Origin: Casuarina equisetifolia
Lineage: Eukaryota > Streptophyta > Magnoliopsida > Fagales > Casuarinaceae
Direction of reading: 5' to 3'
NCBI GenBank assembly: GCA_028551475.1
Contig: CM052355.1
Location: 27,865,580 to 27,929,579 of the forward strand
DNA: 64,000 nt
Shown here: positions 35,802 through 47,062 of the stretch, in pieces
Position numbering within the stretch: position 1 is the first letter of the stretch
How the letters are laid out: each line of letters opens with the position of its first letter
Program-made: the position numbers and the translations under genes
The notes under the pieces: generated by a model
Told to the model about the DNA's origin: nothing
The model's database searches: none
Seen by the model: the letters and a program-made list of their open reading frames with translations, nothing else

Positions 35802-38800
35802 CTCCTCCTTAATGGGGAGCACGGTGACTCCCAACATCTTCATAAGCCTTTCATGCTGAGTTCGCCCAAGAGTTTTGGTTAATATATCTGCAACTTGTTC
35901 TTCACTCTTACAGTAGACCAGCTCAATACCTCCAGTTTCTACAACTTCTCGCACATAATGAATTTTGATGGCAATATGTTTTGTCTTATAATGGTGGCTG
36001 GGATTGTAAGCCATGGCTATGGCTGATTTGTTGTCACGGTATATCTTGGTAGACTTTTTCTGATCAAGGCCTATTTCTGATAGTAGCCTTCTCAGCCAAA
36101 CACTTTGACTTGCTGCGGCTGAGACAACAACATATTCTGTCTCAACCGTGGAGAGAGCAATTGAACTTTGCTTCTTTAAAGACCAACTAAAGACAACAGT
36201 TCCAAATGAAAACACATAACCGGTAGTGCTTTTAGAATCTCTGGTATTGCCTGCCCAATCACTGTCTGAGTACCCCACCAGTTCAATTTTCTTGTCAGCT
36301 TCATAGTAGAGTCCATGATCCTGAGTGCCTTGGAGGTAACGCAGTATGCATTTAGCTTTACTAAAATGAAAGGTAAAAGGCTTTTGCATGAACCTGGATA
36401 GGAAGGAGACTGAATGCAGAATGTCTGGTCTAGTTGTAGCTAGGTACAACAAGCTGCCGATCAAACTCCTGAACATAGAAGGATTAGTCTCCCCAAAATC
36501 ATCTTCATAACTAATCTTTTCACCATAAACAAGGGGTGTAGGCATTGGTTTACTATCAATCATATTGTACTTGATCAATAATTCCCTCAAAAACTTGGAT
36601 TGGTTGACAAATATTCCTCCTTCAACTTGAGAAATTTTCAAGCCAAGAAAATATTGCATTAGACCTAGATCATTCATTTCAAAAGTGGCCATCATCTCAT
36701 TCTTGAACTTTAACAACATGCTTTCTGAGTTCCCCGTATACAAAAGGTCATCAACGTAAATAGATACTACCAGCACAGATTTACCTTGATGTTTTAGGAA
36801 TAAGGTAGGCTTACTTGGACTTCTAGTAAAGCCGTTTTGAATGAAATGTGAACTGATTCGACCAAACCAAGCCCTTGGTGCTTGCTTGAGGCCATAAAGA
36901 GCCTTTTCGAGCTTCAAAACCTTGTCTTCTTGCCCTTTAACTTCAAAGCCTTGCGGTTGATTGATGAAAACTTCTTCAGTTAGCTTTCCATTCAAGAAGG
37001 CAGCTTTCACATCCAGTTGATATAACTTCTATCTATTCTGAGCTGCCAAAGAGATGATTAGTCGAATGGTTTCAAGTCTGGCCACTGGAGCAAAGGTTTC
37101 TCCATAATCTTCTCCAGTAACTTGTGCATACCCTTTCACAACCAATCTGGCCTTGAGTTTTTGAACTGAGCTATCAGCATTTAGCTTGGTTTTGAAAATC
37201 CATTTGACTCCAATGGACTTCTTGCCTTTAGGAAGATCAGCCAATTCCCAAGTTTCATTTTGAATTATAGTCTTCATTTCTTCTTCCATAGCTGCTCTCC
37301 ATCCTTTATCTTCGATAGCTTCCTGAAAAGACATTGGCTCAAGTGTAGCCATATTGTAACTTTCATAGATATCTTCTAAAAACCTCATTTTTACTGGTGT
37401 GGTTTCTCGAGGACCTCTTCTGTCTTGAGGTTCCTCAATCTAATGTTCTATTTGAGGTGCAGAAATGATTCCATTGTCTGGTGTGACCGGTTCTACAACT
37501 GAATTTTCTTCAGTTTTGTAGCTGAATTTTCTTCATAGTCAACAACTTCTACTGCTTCTGTGTTGGATGCAGGCACATGATACACTTTTTTCTTTTCTTG
37601 CCAATTCCATGAAGCTGATTCTTCAAATACCACATCCCTAGTGATAGTAAACCTTTCTTGATCAAGAATATATACTTTGTACCCTTTTGAATTGGTACTA
37701 TAGCCCAACAATACTCCTTTTTCGGCCTTTCTTTCAAGCTTATGCCTTAGTTGTGTAGGAGTATGAGCATAACACAAGGATCCAAAAATTCTCAAGTGTT
37801 GTACAGAGGGTTTGAAACCATACCAAGCTTCATATGGTGTGACTTGCTGCAAAGCACTTGTAGGGCATCTGTTGAGGATGTAAACAGCAGTATGTACTGC
37901 TTCAACCCAGAAGGCTTGAGGAACACCCTTCTCTGTCAGCAAGCAACGAGCCATTTCCATTACTGTCCTGTTCTTCCTCTCTGCCACGCCATTTTGCTGA
38001 GGATTATAGGCCGTGGTAAGTTGTCTCTCAATTCCTTCTCCTAGACAAAAGGCTTCAAAGTCTTTGGAAAGGTATTCTCCTCCTTAATCTGATCTCAACT
38101 TCTTAATTTTTCTGCTGCACTCTGTCTCCACTTGATTCTTTAGATTCTTGAAATACTCTAGTGCTTGAGACTTCTCCTTTAAGAAGAAAACCCAAGTCAT
38201 CCGTGTACAATCATCTATGAACAAAATGAAGTACCAGTTTTCTTGTTTTGTTGGGACTCTCATGGGGCTGCAAATATCTGTGTGAAGCAGATCGAGTGGC
38301 TGACTTTTCTTGCTGCTGTTGGAGGTTGGAAATGGCTGCCTATGACTTTTTCCAGATTGGCATGCTCCGCAAGTGGTTCCAGCATCTTCCACTTGAGGCA
38401 AGCCTTCAACCATCTTTTCTGTGTGCAGTCTCTTCATTGTTCCAAAGTTCAGGTGACCAAGTCTTTTATGTCATAGCCATGATGTTTCTAATCTGGTGCT
38501 AAGGGCAGTGGGTAAAGAGTACTCAAATCTAATTGGATAATTTCGAGTATTCTCCATATCAATGATAACTATAGGTTTGGAAAGCTCTAATGGTTCAAAG
38601 ATTGAGCACCTTCTGTTTTTGAAAATCAACATATAACCATTCTCATCCATTTGCCCAACACTTAACAGATTATGACTTAAATCAGGAACCCACATTACGT
38701 CTTTCACTATCTTGACCCCTTGCATTGTATGGACAGCAACCTCCCCCTTTCCCTTCACATCTATAAATGTTGAGTTTCCTAACTTGACTCTAGTTTGAAC

Positions 38801-39919
38801 AGATTTGTCAAGAGTGGTAAAAATGTGTTGATTGAAGGTCATATGATTACTACATCGACTGTCCAAATACCATAAGTTTGCATAATCTGTTATAGTGGAG
38901 CAGTTTGCATATAAAACTGGATTTTTAGAGGCTGTAATATCAGAACAAGATGCATAAAACAACGAGGCTTCTAGTTCTGTAAGGGTAGGTTCTATAAGAT
39001 TTGCTTGTTGAGGTTCCTTAAGGTGGCATTCTTTCTCTAAATGGCCAAACTTAGAACAATGATTGCATCTAGGCTTTCCTTTCATCCAGCAGAACTTTTC
39101 TAAGTGGTTGGTTTTCTTACAAATATTGCACGGAGGGTGTTTTCCCTTCCTATCAGACTTTCCTTCCTTACTCCTTTGTTTTCCTTCATTGGATTTAGGT
39201 TCTAGGAGAAGTTTTGCCTTAAAGGCAGATTCTATGAGGGTCTTTTCTTTGCCTCTATTCGTTCTTTTTTCGAAGGCTTCAAGTGAACCCATGAGCTCAC
39301 TAACCTGCATAGATGCAAAGTCTTTTGTTTCTTCTAATGTAGTGACTGTGGAATCAAATTTTTCTGTTAAACTCATAAGGATTTTTTCCACAACCCTTCT
39401 ATTGGTCACTTGCTCTCCTAGAGACCTTATTTGACTAACAATAGAATTAACTCGGCTATAATACTCAGTAACAAGTTCATGCTCATCCATCTTAAGTAAT
39501 TCCAAGTCTCTTTTGAGGGATTGAATTCTTACTTGTCTCACTTTAGGAATGCCAAGAAACTCGTTCTTTAGCAGGACCCATGCTTCATGTGCTGTGGTTG
39601 CAAAGGCTATTCGTTAAAACATTTCTTCTGTCACCGCCATTTGCATCACCACCAGGGCCTTCAGCTCTCTGTCTTGGTTCTTTCTTTGTCTTTCATGGTC
39701 TGCTGGAGTTATTGCCTCTTCTTCTACAGCATTTGGAGAACCCTTGTCAACTAGCTCCCACACACCTTGGCATTTGAAGTACGTGGTCATGCGGATGGAC
39801 CAATACAAATAGTTTTTGCCATTAAAGATGGTGAAGGGTAGCTGTGAGTTGGGAAAAAACTGAGCTGATCCGGAAGAGTTAGAGGATGAAGTAGACAAAC
39901 CAGATGGTGAGGAAGCCAT
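35796..39919 (-). pseudogene. Degenerate copia gag-pol
   Basis: Starts MASSPSGLST at 39919. Gag carries two CX2CX4HX4C knuckles (CNICKKTNHLEKFC and CNHCSKFGHLEKEC, the second at about 39067-39026). The protease active site reads D-S-R instead of D-S-G (about 38863-38855). The pre-integrase HKRLGHLNF motif, integrase core (LDLLHTDICSP, FIDDCTRMTW, NPQQNGVAERKN), reverse transcriptase with YVDD (36758-36747) and RNase H with SDSDWAG follow, ending VADILTKTLG. In-frame stops lie at 39614-39616, 38471-38473, 38084-38086, 37440-37442 and 37029-37031, with a frameshift near 37493-37520. It cannot make its own polyprotein. The final stop TAG lies inside the LTR end. Confidence 0.93.
35802..35810 (-). 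other. Polypurine tract
   Basis: AAGGAGGAG directly before the TGTTAG end of the 3' LTR on the minus strand, the usual primer for plus-strand DNA synthesis. Confidence 0.7.
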
Positions 39920-39963
39920 AGTAAAGTGATGAAGCCTAAGTTTCGAATACTAACAGAACCTGA

Positions 39964-39977
39964 CGCTCTTGATACCA
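39964..39977 (-). other. Primer binding site for initiator tRNA-Met
   Basis: TGGTATCAAGAGC starts one base after the 5' LTR on the minus strand. It matches the usual plant copia site (TGGTATCAGAGC) with one extra A. Confidence 0.85.
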
Positions 39978-39978
39978 C

Positions 39979-40379
39979 TGATAAATTTAGCACAGGTGAG
40001 AAACTGATGTGAAACAAAGCAGAATGAAACAGAGTGATTTCTACGGAAGGGAAACAAAGACACAGTTTGAACAACAAGCTCGTAGCTTTTCATAAATAGC
40101 AAAGTTCTTGCTTACAAAAGCAGAACAACTACTGTGAAAGAAGTTCAAAACATCGTACAGTTACAAGGCCATACATACTGCCTAAATACAGAAACTTAGA
40201 TTGAGTTACACACAAGGTAGGTACAAAAGTGTAGTCTAGACTACTGTAGAGAGAAGGTAACCATGTCAGAGAGCATACTGAGCAAGTCCACCCACTAAAA
40301 GACTTTAGACAACATCCGTGCACCATTCTGTCATAAAAGATCTCCTTCAGCGTGTCCCCATTACCCATACTTTCTAACA
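39979..40379 (-). repeat. 5' LTR of the copia element (right copy)
   Basis: 401 bp, TGATAAATTT...TTTCTAACA on the plus strand, followed by the AAGAC duplication. By convention promoter and poly(A) signals lie here; I did not mark them. Confidence 0.95.
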
Positions 40380-40397
40380 AAGACTTTGGTAGGTAGA

Positions 40398-41627
40398 TGA
40401 TAAGTAAACTTATTAAGGGATTAAGCAAGAACTTCTTCAAGAATCTGTTGTCCAAAAGGTTGTACAAACTGTGTGGGAAGCCTCAAATTTCATGTCATTG
40501 CCGATGTTTCCTAGGAAGCTTGGTCTCAGATAGTCATTGTTGAACTCAAGCTTTCTGTCAAAATGAGGGGCAAGCTCTTGAACTTGGGTTTATGCCTTTG
40601 GAGAGTTGCTGTTTCTAGCTGCCATGAGAGTAGGTTGAGCATTGGCAGCAGTAGAAGGTACATTACCAGTGCTAGAGTTCACAGGGATGCTGTTTATGGC
40701 TACAGGAACTTCATGGTTGTGTTTCCCCTCATACGTGGTAATGACACATTAAGTATTGTGAGAGGCCCTTCCACATGCTTCCTTACACAACATCCAGCAC
40801 TCGAGCATTTGTAGTAGCTCCTGTTAGAGATAGGAAATGAGATCAAACAAATAGAAACATGGTATAAAATACCCATGGAGGATTTTATGTCCTAGTACCT
40901 AGGACAAGGTACATTATGAACAAATGTTGTTGCTGTTGTGGCATGCACAGAAGAAGCCATTAAGCACAGAATAAGACCTTCTTTTTGACTCAGATTCATC
41001 TTCATCGACATTGTCTCCACGTCATATGCTTCACTGCGTGGCCCCATCTTCATCTTCATCATCATCATCATCATCATAATCATCATGACAAGCAAATGTG
41101 GATGAAAGCCCTAAACTCTCAAACGATTCAAGTACTCCCATAGATTTTCCTGGAGCAATTGACAATGGATTTGAAAGATCTGATATAATAGAGACTGAAG
41201 ATGCCCCTTCCACCCCGTCAGATCTCCCAATAGAACCAAGTTTAGTGATATCCTTCATCCCTAATTGAACATTCCTCCAAACTGACCCACCTTCCATTGA
41301 GAATGAAGACCCCAGTGATGCTCGGCGGTTCAGCTGAGGTTTTGCATGATTATGAGTACCCTTATATATAATTTCTGTTATTTGACCATCTTGGGATCGT
41401 TCCACCCTTTTCTTCACACGACAATTTGGATGGGTACATTTATAATAACTTTTAGGATATTCACTACCTTTTACCTGTTTCTGCCCATACTTTCTCCAAT
41501 TGTACCCATCCTTTTTTTTTTTTCTTTTTTTGTGTGTTTTGCGGCATAAAGTGTCAGTGGTTTGGTGGAGGCGTTTGAAGTTTAGTTTAACTGAAATATT
41601 TCTAGTTTTGAGTTTTGGGATGAGCAA
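40398..41627 (-). pseudogene. WRKY20-like group I WRKY transcription factor pseudogene
   Basis: Group I WRKY factors bind W-box DNA with two WRKY domains. The N-terminal domain is present: WRKYGQK at 41498-41478, then the zinc-finger part with CTHPNC and HNH. A Ser-rich linker with an Asp/Glu run follows, ending DEDEDGATQ, then two in-frame stops (first at 41031-41033) before DEDESESKRR. The C-terminal domain survives only as its second half, starting at a clean AG acceptor (exon edge 40820) with RSYYKCSSAGC, VRKHVE and TYEGKHNHEVP. This is the conserved WRKY intron position. The exon with the second WRKYGQK is missing, one base is lost after VRKHVE, and a TAA lies at 40749-40751. The tail QVQELAPHFDRK and FNNDYLRPSFLGN resembles WRKY20. 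There is no ATG for the first exon. The retained intron border argues for a DNA-level copy. Confidence 0.85.
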
Positions 41628-42449
41628 ATTAGTGCTGGTGTTCCCCTAATTTTGTAAGCAAATGTTTCATTTTGGCTTCCGTATCTTTTAAAATTTGGAG
41701 TCAAAGCGTGAAGGCCCACCTTTGGGCTAAGGACCACCTACCTGTTACTCACTGATTTGACTTTTCCCGGATCCACATTCGGTAAATTTTGTGGGTATTG
41801 ATTTATGCACCGTAAATCAAATTTACAGAGCTCAAAACCAATTTACAGAGCCCACGTTTTCCTGCAAATTTAGGACCCATTGGTGGACCCAACTCTTACG
41901 TATTATTATTATTATTATTATTACTATTTTTTATACATGTACCCAAATCTATATATAAAATATTTAATTTAAAATTAAAAAATTTCTAACAATACCTACC
42001 CTTAACTAATACAAACATTTGTCCTTCAGAAATAGACATTGATTTTGATATAGAGAAAAAAATGTATAATAATAGTTCTATCATTCAATGAGACAAATAA
42101 ATATTATTTGATGTTATCTATTAAAAAAAGATGTGTTGTTTTATGTTTATATATATATATATATATATATATCTTTACATAATAGATTATATATTAAGAC
42201 TTCTTCTACTGGTTTAATGGAAGAAAGTAAATCTTGCAAATAGTATTACTAAAAACCTTATCACAAAGACTTCAATAAATTTTTCTCATTTAATATTCAA
42301 AACACTTTTCTTTCGTTTTTTTATTTTTGAGGTTATAGAACTTCCTTGATAATTCACTATTCTCTAAGTACTTTTATTGTGAAGGTTACTTTTGGCCTTA
42401 AATCATTCTTTCATCAAAGCAATGGAGCTTAGGGATTACAAAAATTCTT
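41628..42449. other. Spacer between WRKY relic and kelch gene
   Basis: Contains a short stretch (41705-41738) that on the minus strand resembles two joined blocks of the G-box repeat (TAGCCCAAAGGTGGGCCTTC), an (ATT)n run (41903-41924) and a (TA)n run of about 12 units (42149-42172). The part from 42200 is the 3' flank of the kelch gene and has a diverged copy at 30.5 kb. Confidence 0.5.
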
Positions 42450-43598
42450 TCACAACCCTCCTCTTTCTGTTTCGGCAATGCAGCAGTGGCTGCAAAGCTG
42501 TTTTTCCCCTTCCTCTTCCATTGGCTCCAGGCTCCTCCATTTAACCCCGTTCGAAGTCGTGTTGAAAACGTGGACAACCGACCTCATTCTTGATGTCTCT
42601 CCCGGCACACGATAGCCTGCCAAGAAGTAAAGCTCTGTTCCGACTGGTGCCATCGTAATGTAAAGCCGCTCATCGGAGGGGGAGGAAATGGGAAAGGAGA
42701 TGGCTGGAAAAGTTGTCACCGACGGTGACATTAGCGAGTATATGTTTCGCAAGCATAACCAGTTAGCATATGTTGACCCTTCTGCTACTTTCCAGATGTT
42801 TAGTTCCTCGTCGTAGGCTTCGATATGACCCTTCCAAGCATTCAGGCAATCCCCGGAGCTGAAAAGCTTGCCATTGACGCCGACGATTTGATTGGGTGGC
42901 ACATCAAGCTGCCACATCCCGACTTTCAGTTCCCAGCTGGCCTGTCCGGGATCGAAAACCTCGGCCGAGCTTCGTTCCTTCGTATCCCACGAACCTCCTC
43001 TCCCTGCAAATCCTCCGATCACGTGAACTTTCCCTTGCCAAGTGACTGCAACACATTTGTATCTCAACGTGCTCATGTTCGGCAACGCTTCCCATGAGTC
43101 CAGCACTGGGTCATACACCTCCGCCGACGATAGGCCCGTGGCGCTCGCCAACGTGCATTGTCCTCCGGCAACGTAAATCTTGTTGTCGCACACGGTGCAT
43201 GCAAAATCAAAACGTGGTGTGCGGAGCGGTGCGCAGTTGAACCACTTATCTTCTCCGACGTCGTAACGTAGAACATGCGGGCGGACTTCAAGATCGATTT
43301 CAACAGTCTCGTCGGGGTCGTCGCCGGGCACTTTATGGCAAAGCCAGCCACCGATAATAAAGACGGAGTCACCTTTGGCAACCATTGAAAACCCTTTTAG
43401 AATATGGTTTTCAACGAGTCCTGGAACTCTAGTAACGTGGTGCCATGCATTGTCTGAGGGATTGTAACACTCGATCCAGTTAGACATGTCGGTGTTCGGC
43501 GAATGATGTCTGGAGCAAAAAGACGCAAAGACTCTGCAACTGTTGGGAGGGTTTCTGACTGGGGATTGAGAAGACGGTGATCGTAAAATGGAAGCCAT
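42450..43598 (-). CDS. Kelch-repeat protein (plant-specific family), 382 aa
   Basis: Single-exon gene starting MASILRSPSSQSP. Kelch motifs form a beta-propeller used for protein binding. Clear blades include FSMVAKGDSVFIIGGWLC, FDFACTVCDNKIYVAGGQ with SSAEVYDPVLDSWEALPNM, YKCVAVTWQGKVHVIGGFAG with SSAEVFDPGQASWEL, and LYFLAGYRVPG near the end with EPMEEEGEKQLCSHCCIAE. The double-Gly plus Tyr/Trp spacing is retained. No F-box is visible at the N-terminus, so it may not be a classic SCF substrate receptor. It matches a plant galactose-oxidase/kelch superfamily group I recognise only by sequence. In-frame sequence continues upstream without an ATG, so 43598 is the best start. The locus has a relic at 30.5-30.9 kb. 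Confidence 0.85.
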   Translation of the reverse strand: MASILRSPSSQSPVRNPPNSCRVFASFCSRHHSPNTDMSNWIECYNPSDNAWHHVTRVPGLVENHILKGFSMVAKGDSVFIIGGWLCHKVPGDDPDETVEIDLEVRPHVLRYDVGEDKWFNCAPLRTPRFDFACTVCDNKIYVAGGQCTLASATGLSSAEVYDPVLDSWEALPNMSTLRYKCVAVTWQGKVHVIGGFAGRGGSWDTKERSSAEVFDPGQASWELKVGMWQLDVPPNQIVGVNGKLFSSGDCLNAWKGHIEAYDEELNIWKVAEGSTYANWLCLRNIYSLMSPSVTTFPAISFPISSPSDERLYITMAPVGTELYFLAGYRVPGETSRMRSVVHVFNTTSNGVKWRSLEPMEEEGEKQLCSHCCIAETERGGL

Positions 43599-44600
43599 AT
43601 ACTTGCTTGGAGTAGCGTCGCCAACTCTTAGGCCTCGGTTGAAGTGAAAACGGGGGAATTTAGCCAGTGGGAAGTTGGATGAAGATATAGTGTGGAAGGC
43701 GGAAAGCACAAGAGAGGAATTAGTGTTTGTTTATGGGGTTAAAATCAAGGATTTTCTTGTTCCTCATCGACCTGATGGAGTGCTTATGATGTCACTATGT
43801 CATGTACAGAGAGATTAAAGAATGATTAGTAAAGGGTCAAGAACGCTAAGCCGAATCAGATTTGCTCTTCCGATTCGGTTTCTTTGTTCTAGTGATTACT
43901 AGATTAAGGCCCACGTTAGCATTTTCGTTTGGGTCGTGGAATTCGAAGAACGAAAATGGGCAAAAAAGAAGATGAATACAACCCACCCACCTAAGGTCTT
44001 TTTTAGGAAACTATGTTTCCTTTTATAATTGATTTGAGATTATAATGATAGTCACATGATTTGTTGGGATAACTTTTGCCACACTTTGTACGATGATGTT
44101 CCTAATAAATAATTTCCTAATTCTGTTCCCTTGATTCCTGAATTCTACCTCGAACGTGAATGTCAAGAACATTAAAATTGTTTCCAATTTGGGATGAAAA
44201 AGTTAGAATTTATTATGATTTACATATAAAATCAAACTTAAAATTAAGAAGTTTTAGATAATATTTGCAAGTCGCTAGTGCATCTAAGGGGCTTCAATCA
44301 CCAACTCTAAATATTCAAATCCACTTAAATCCCCAAATTCCAACTGTATTTATTCTCCTGGACAGCTTATTCCCAAGACTACAGAAAAAAGAAAACATTT
44401 ACGGTGAACTGTCCTTCTCTTGTTCTTTGATACTTGAGTCCTTTTTCCTCCCACGTCAACCATGTTACTGACCGACCTCTCCCTATAAAGTCCTTAAACA
44501 AAAGTTAACGCCAGTGATACTTACGGAGAAAAATATTAGCTACAATTCAAATTTTGGGTTCCAAATATTTAATGCCTCGATATACGAGAACCTTTTTTTT
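43599..44600. other. Kelch upstream region
   Basis: Leader and promoter of the kelch gene; the first 110 bp are shared with the relic at 30.6-30.9 kb. The rest has no gene I can support. Confidence 0.45.
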
Positions 44601-44693
44601 TTTTAACTCTCATCATCCTCTGATTTCCGCCGTCGATGCATCAGTTGCTGGGATTCTTGACCGGTATAGGAGTTGCTTTCTAAGAAAACGACC

Positions 44694-44804
44694 GTGCTGC
44701 TGGCACATGGCGAAGGGCTGCATTGAGAACTTCACTAGCCAATGAGGCTGTGACAGCTGCTCACCCGCCAGAAGTTTGGCATTCCATCATATGCCAAGTT
44801 ACAA
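44694..44804 (+). pseudogene. Orphan exon-like fragment of unknown family
   Basis: A stop-free frame reads RAAGTWRRAALRTSLANEAV then AAHPPEVWHSIICQVT and ends at a good donor (ACAAG|GTAAGAT). Just upstream another frame reads ILDRYRSCFLRK, suggesting a frameshift. It looks like protein-coding sequence but I cannot name the family and see no partner exon. Confidence 0.3.
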
Positions 44805-44814
44805 GGTAAGATAG

Positions 44815-47015
44815 TGTTAACTCATGTTCTTTGATATTAGAAGGATATAGATGCATTGGAAAACTCCAATTTGGTTTTGGACATTTCACATGTTTATATG
44901 GAAATATTATTGATAATCATATTTCAACAAACAACAATCAGGTTTTGATCCAAGATAAATAACCATTTTCATAGTAAAAGAAAATTTACATAATAGAAGA
45001 CAGGTTAAAGTAAAATGTCATATTACCCATGAGCGAAATGTTAAGGTAGTCATGGAGTTATCATCAATGATTGAACTATATATATATATATATATATGTA
45101 TTAATAAATATGTGAGTTTATTCATTTAAGAATGGGAGAATACAAAAATTTAAATTTATATTTCAACATTACAAACTCATGTAAAAATAAGAGAAAATTA
45201 AGGTTAGAATCTTCCAATTATGATAAAACAATAAATTCACTTGAGAAAGTTTAATATTTCTAAATAGATATACTTTCTCATGAGCTTATAATTGATATCT
45301 CAATAGTCTTATTTCAAAACATTTACAATAATATTTAGGCTATATACAATAGATATATGCTAAGAAATAAAGTTCAAAAAATTTTGTAATCAAATTTTTT
45401 TCTTTTATTATTTTGATCATTTATTACAATTTAGAGTTACAATTATTGAAAACATGCTCACATATATGTATCATACACATAATCACAAATCATCCATATT
45501 GTTAAAAGGTTTGGAGTTGTTGTCCCATATCACGAAGGAATTCATTAACTATTTTCTTTATATATAAAAAGATACCATTTTTCATTATCTCAAGATTTAA
45601 GTTAAGTATAAAATTTTAACATAACATCAAAACATATATTCTTTTTTAATATCCTTAAGGATTGTGCTCAATTCTAGATACCACACTTATACACCACACT
45701 TATACAGTACTACATGTGATTATGCCCAAGACTAAAACTCACATAGTGAAAGTGTGTCTCAAAAGGTATGTAGGTATTGTCACATATTGCTAATATATTC
45801 ATTAGAGACCTTTTTTAAGTATGAGAAGATGCTTTCTTTCATTACTTTAGTGTTTAAGATGGATGTAAAGTTTAAGCACAAATATTAGAAATGTACCCAT
45901 AATTTTATCCAAAAATTAACTTATAAGTATGAGGGATAATTTTTATATTTAAATATTATTTCTTGATTGTTTCTTGTTCATGTGAAATTTTTGTTCTTAA
46001 TACTTTCCTACACATTGAACATATCTTAGACTCAAAGTTGAATGTGATAAAACAAATGCTCCTACTTATAGAGCATATATGATGGACTTAAAGTTGGATA
46101 AAAGGTGAAAGAGATCAGCTTCAAATTTAATAGCATATTAGAAACATATGATTTCGTAGAACTTGTGACAAAGGAAGAAATAAATGGGGGAATTGCCTGA
46201 GGAAGTTGATGGTCCTTGCGGATCGGATCATCAATATAATATACAAAAAGAAACTCCAGATATTTGATATCTTTCTCTTTGAATGAGATCTCAACCCATT
46301 ATCTAACTTAAAAGCTATTTAACCATTACACATGGATTATTTCTTCCCCATATTGGACTTTCATGTATTCTTATCAGCAAAAATTACTACTTGTCTTCCT
46401 AGTCACCATGCTAGATGACCATGAGTTTTCACAAATTGCCGTCATGGCCGTGGGTTGTCTAGGTCTTGTTTTCTGTTGTTGTGCGCCATCACCTGGCTTC
46501 AGCATTCTCCCACTCTTGGAAGATTTGCCTTTTGCGAGGGTTTTTCTTTAGCTTCTCCTGCCTAGTCACCATACTCGGTGATTGTGAATTGCCGCTTGTT
46601 CCACCTGTGGCAGCTGTAACTTGCTCATGTCTTCTTTGTTGTTGCTATTTGCCACTTCAGCGTTAGATGGTTCACCATCTGCGAATATGTGTCTGCATTC
46701 TCTCAAAGGCCTTCTGTTTTGAGCTCTACATGATTCTCTCATCATGCTCCCTCTCATGGAAGCCCTAGCCTACCATGTCAGCCTAAGGAGATTCTTCCTT
46801 CCCTCCTTTCGTGTGATGCTGATCCCTTCCATCATCTTCCACATTCCCCTCCCCCTTATTTTCGTTACTACCCGGGTTTAGGGCAAGGCATTCAACCTCA
46901 AATTGTCTTGCCCTATGGTAGGACCCATGGTTGTCCAAGCTTTCATAAGAAGCTCGGGATCCTAGCTTAAGTTGCTTCATCAATGATTTGAGGAACTGAA
47001 TACAACTGATCCACC
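44815..47015. other. AT-rich intergenic DNA with a weak coding-like patch
   Basis: 44815-46330 is very AT-rich with a (TA)n run at about 45077-45096. 46360-46985 is GC-richer and on the minus strand gives short adjoining ORFs (for example SRASYESLDNHG and RRPLRECRHIFADGE) separated by stops. This could be a decayed transposon ORF, but I recognise no domain. Confidence 0.4.
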
Positions 47016-47062
47016 CTGCTGAAATCTCGCAGTGATGGGATACAACTGCGAGATTTCAGCAG
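47016..47062. repeat. Perfect 18-bp inverted repeat with 11-nt loop
   Basis: Arms CTGCTGAAATCTCGCAGT (47016-47033) and its exact reverse complement (47045-47062) around the loop GATGGGATACA. No T-run follows, so it is not a bacterial-type terminator. The arms are shorter than a usual plant miRNA precursor. Confidence 0.9.

Larger units (their letters stand above)
35402..40379 (-). mobile_element. Ty1/copia LTR retrotransposon, complete in structure but defective
   Basis: 4978-bp element on the minus strand, flanked by the 5-bp duplication AAGAC (35397-35401 and 40380-40384). LTRs of about 400 bp start TG and end CA. Internal order: primer site complementary to initiator tRNA-Met, gag with two zinc knuckles, protease, integrase, reverse transcriptase, RNase H, polypurine tract. 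The order integrase before reverse transcriptase defines copia. The LTRs differ at about 11 positions plus one indel by eye (~3%), so insertion is fairly recent. The coding region has several stops and a frameshift. It sits against the 3' remains of a WRKY pseudogene. Confidence 0.95.

Noticed and set aside
46566..46983. Minus-strand ORFs as a gag-like gene
   Set aside because: No zinc knuckle or other retroelement motif and stops between them; kept only as a weak coding-like patch.
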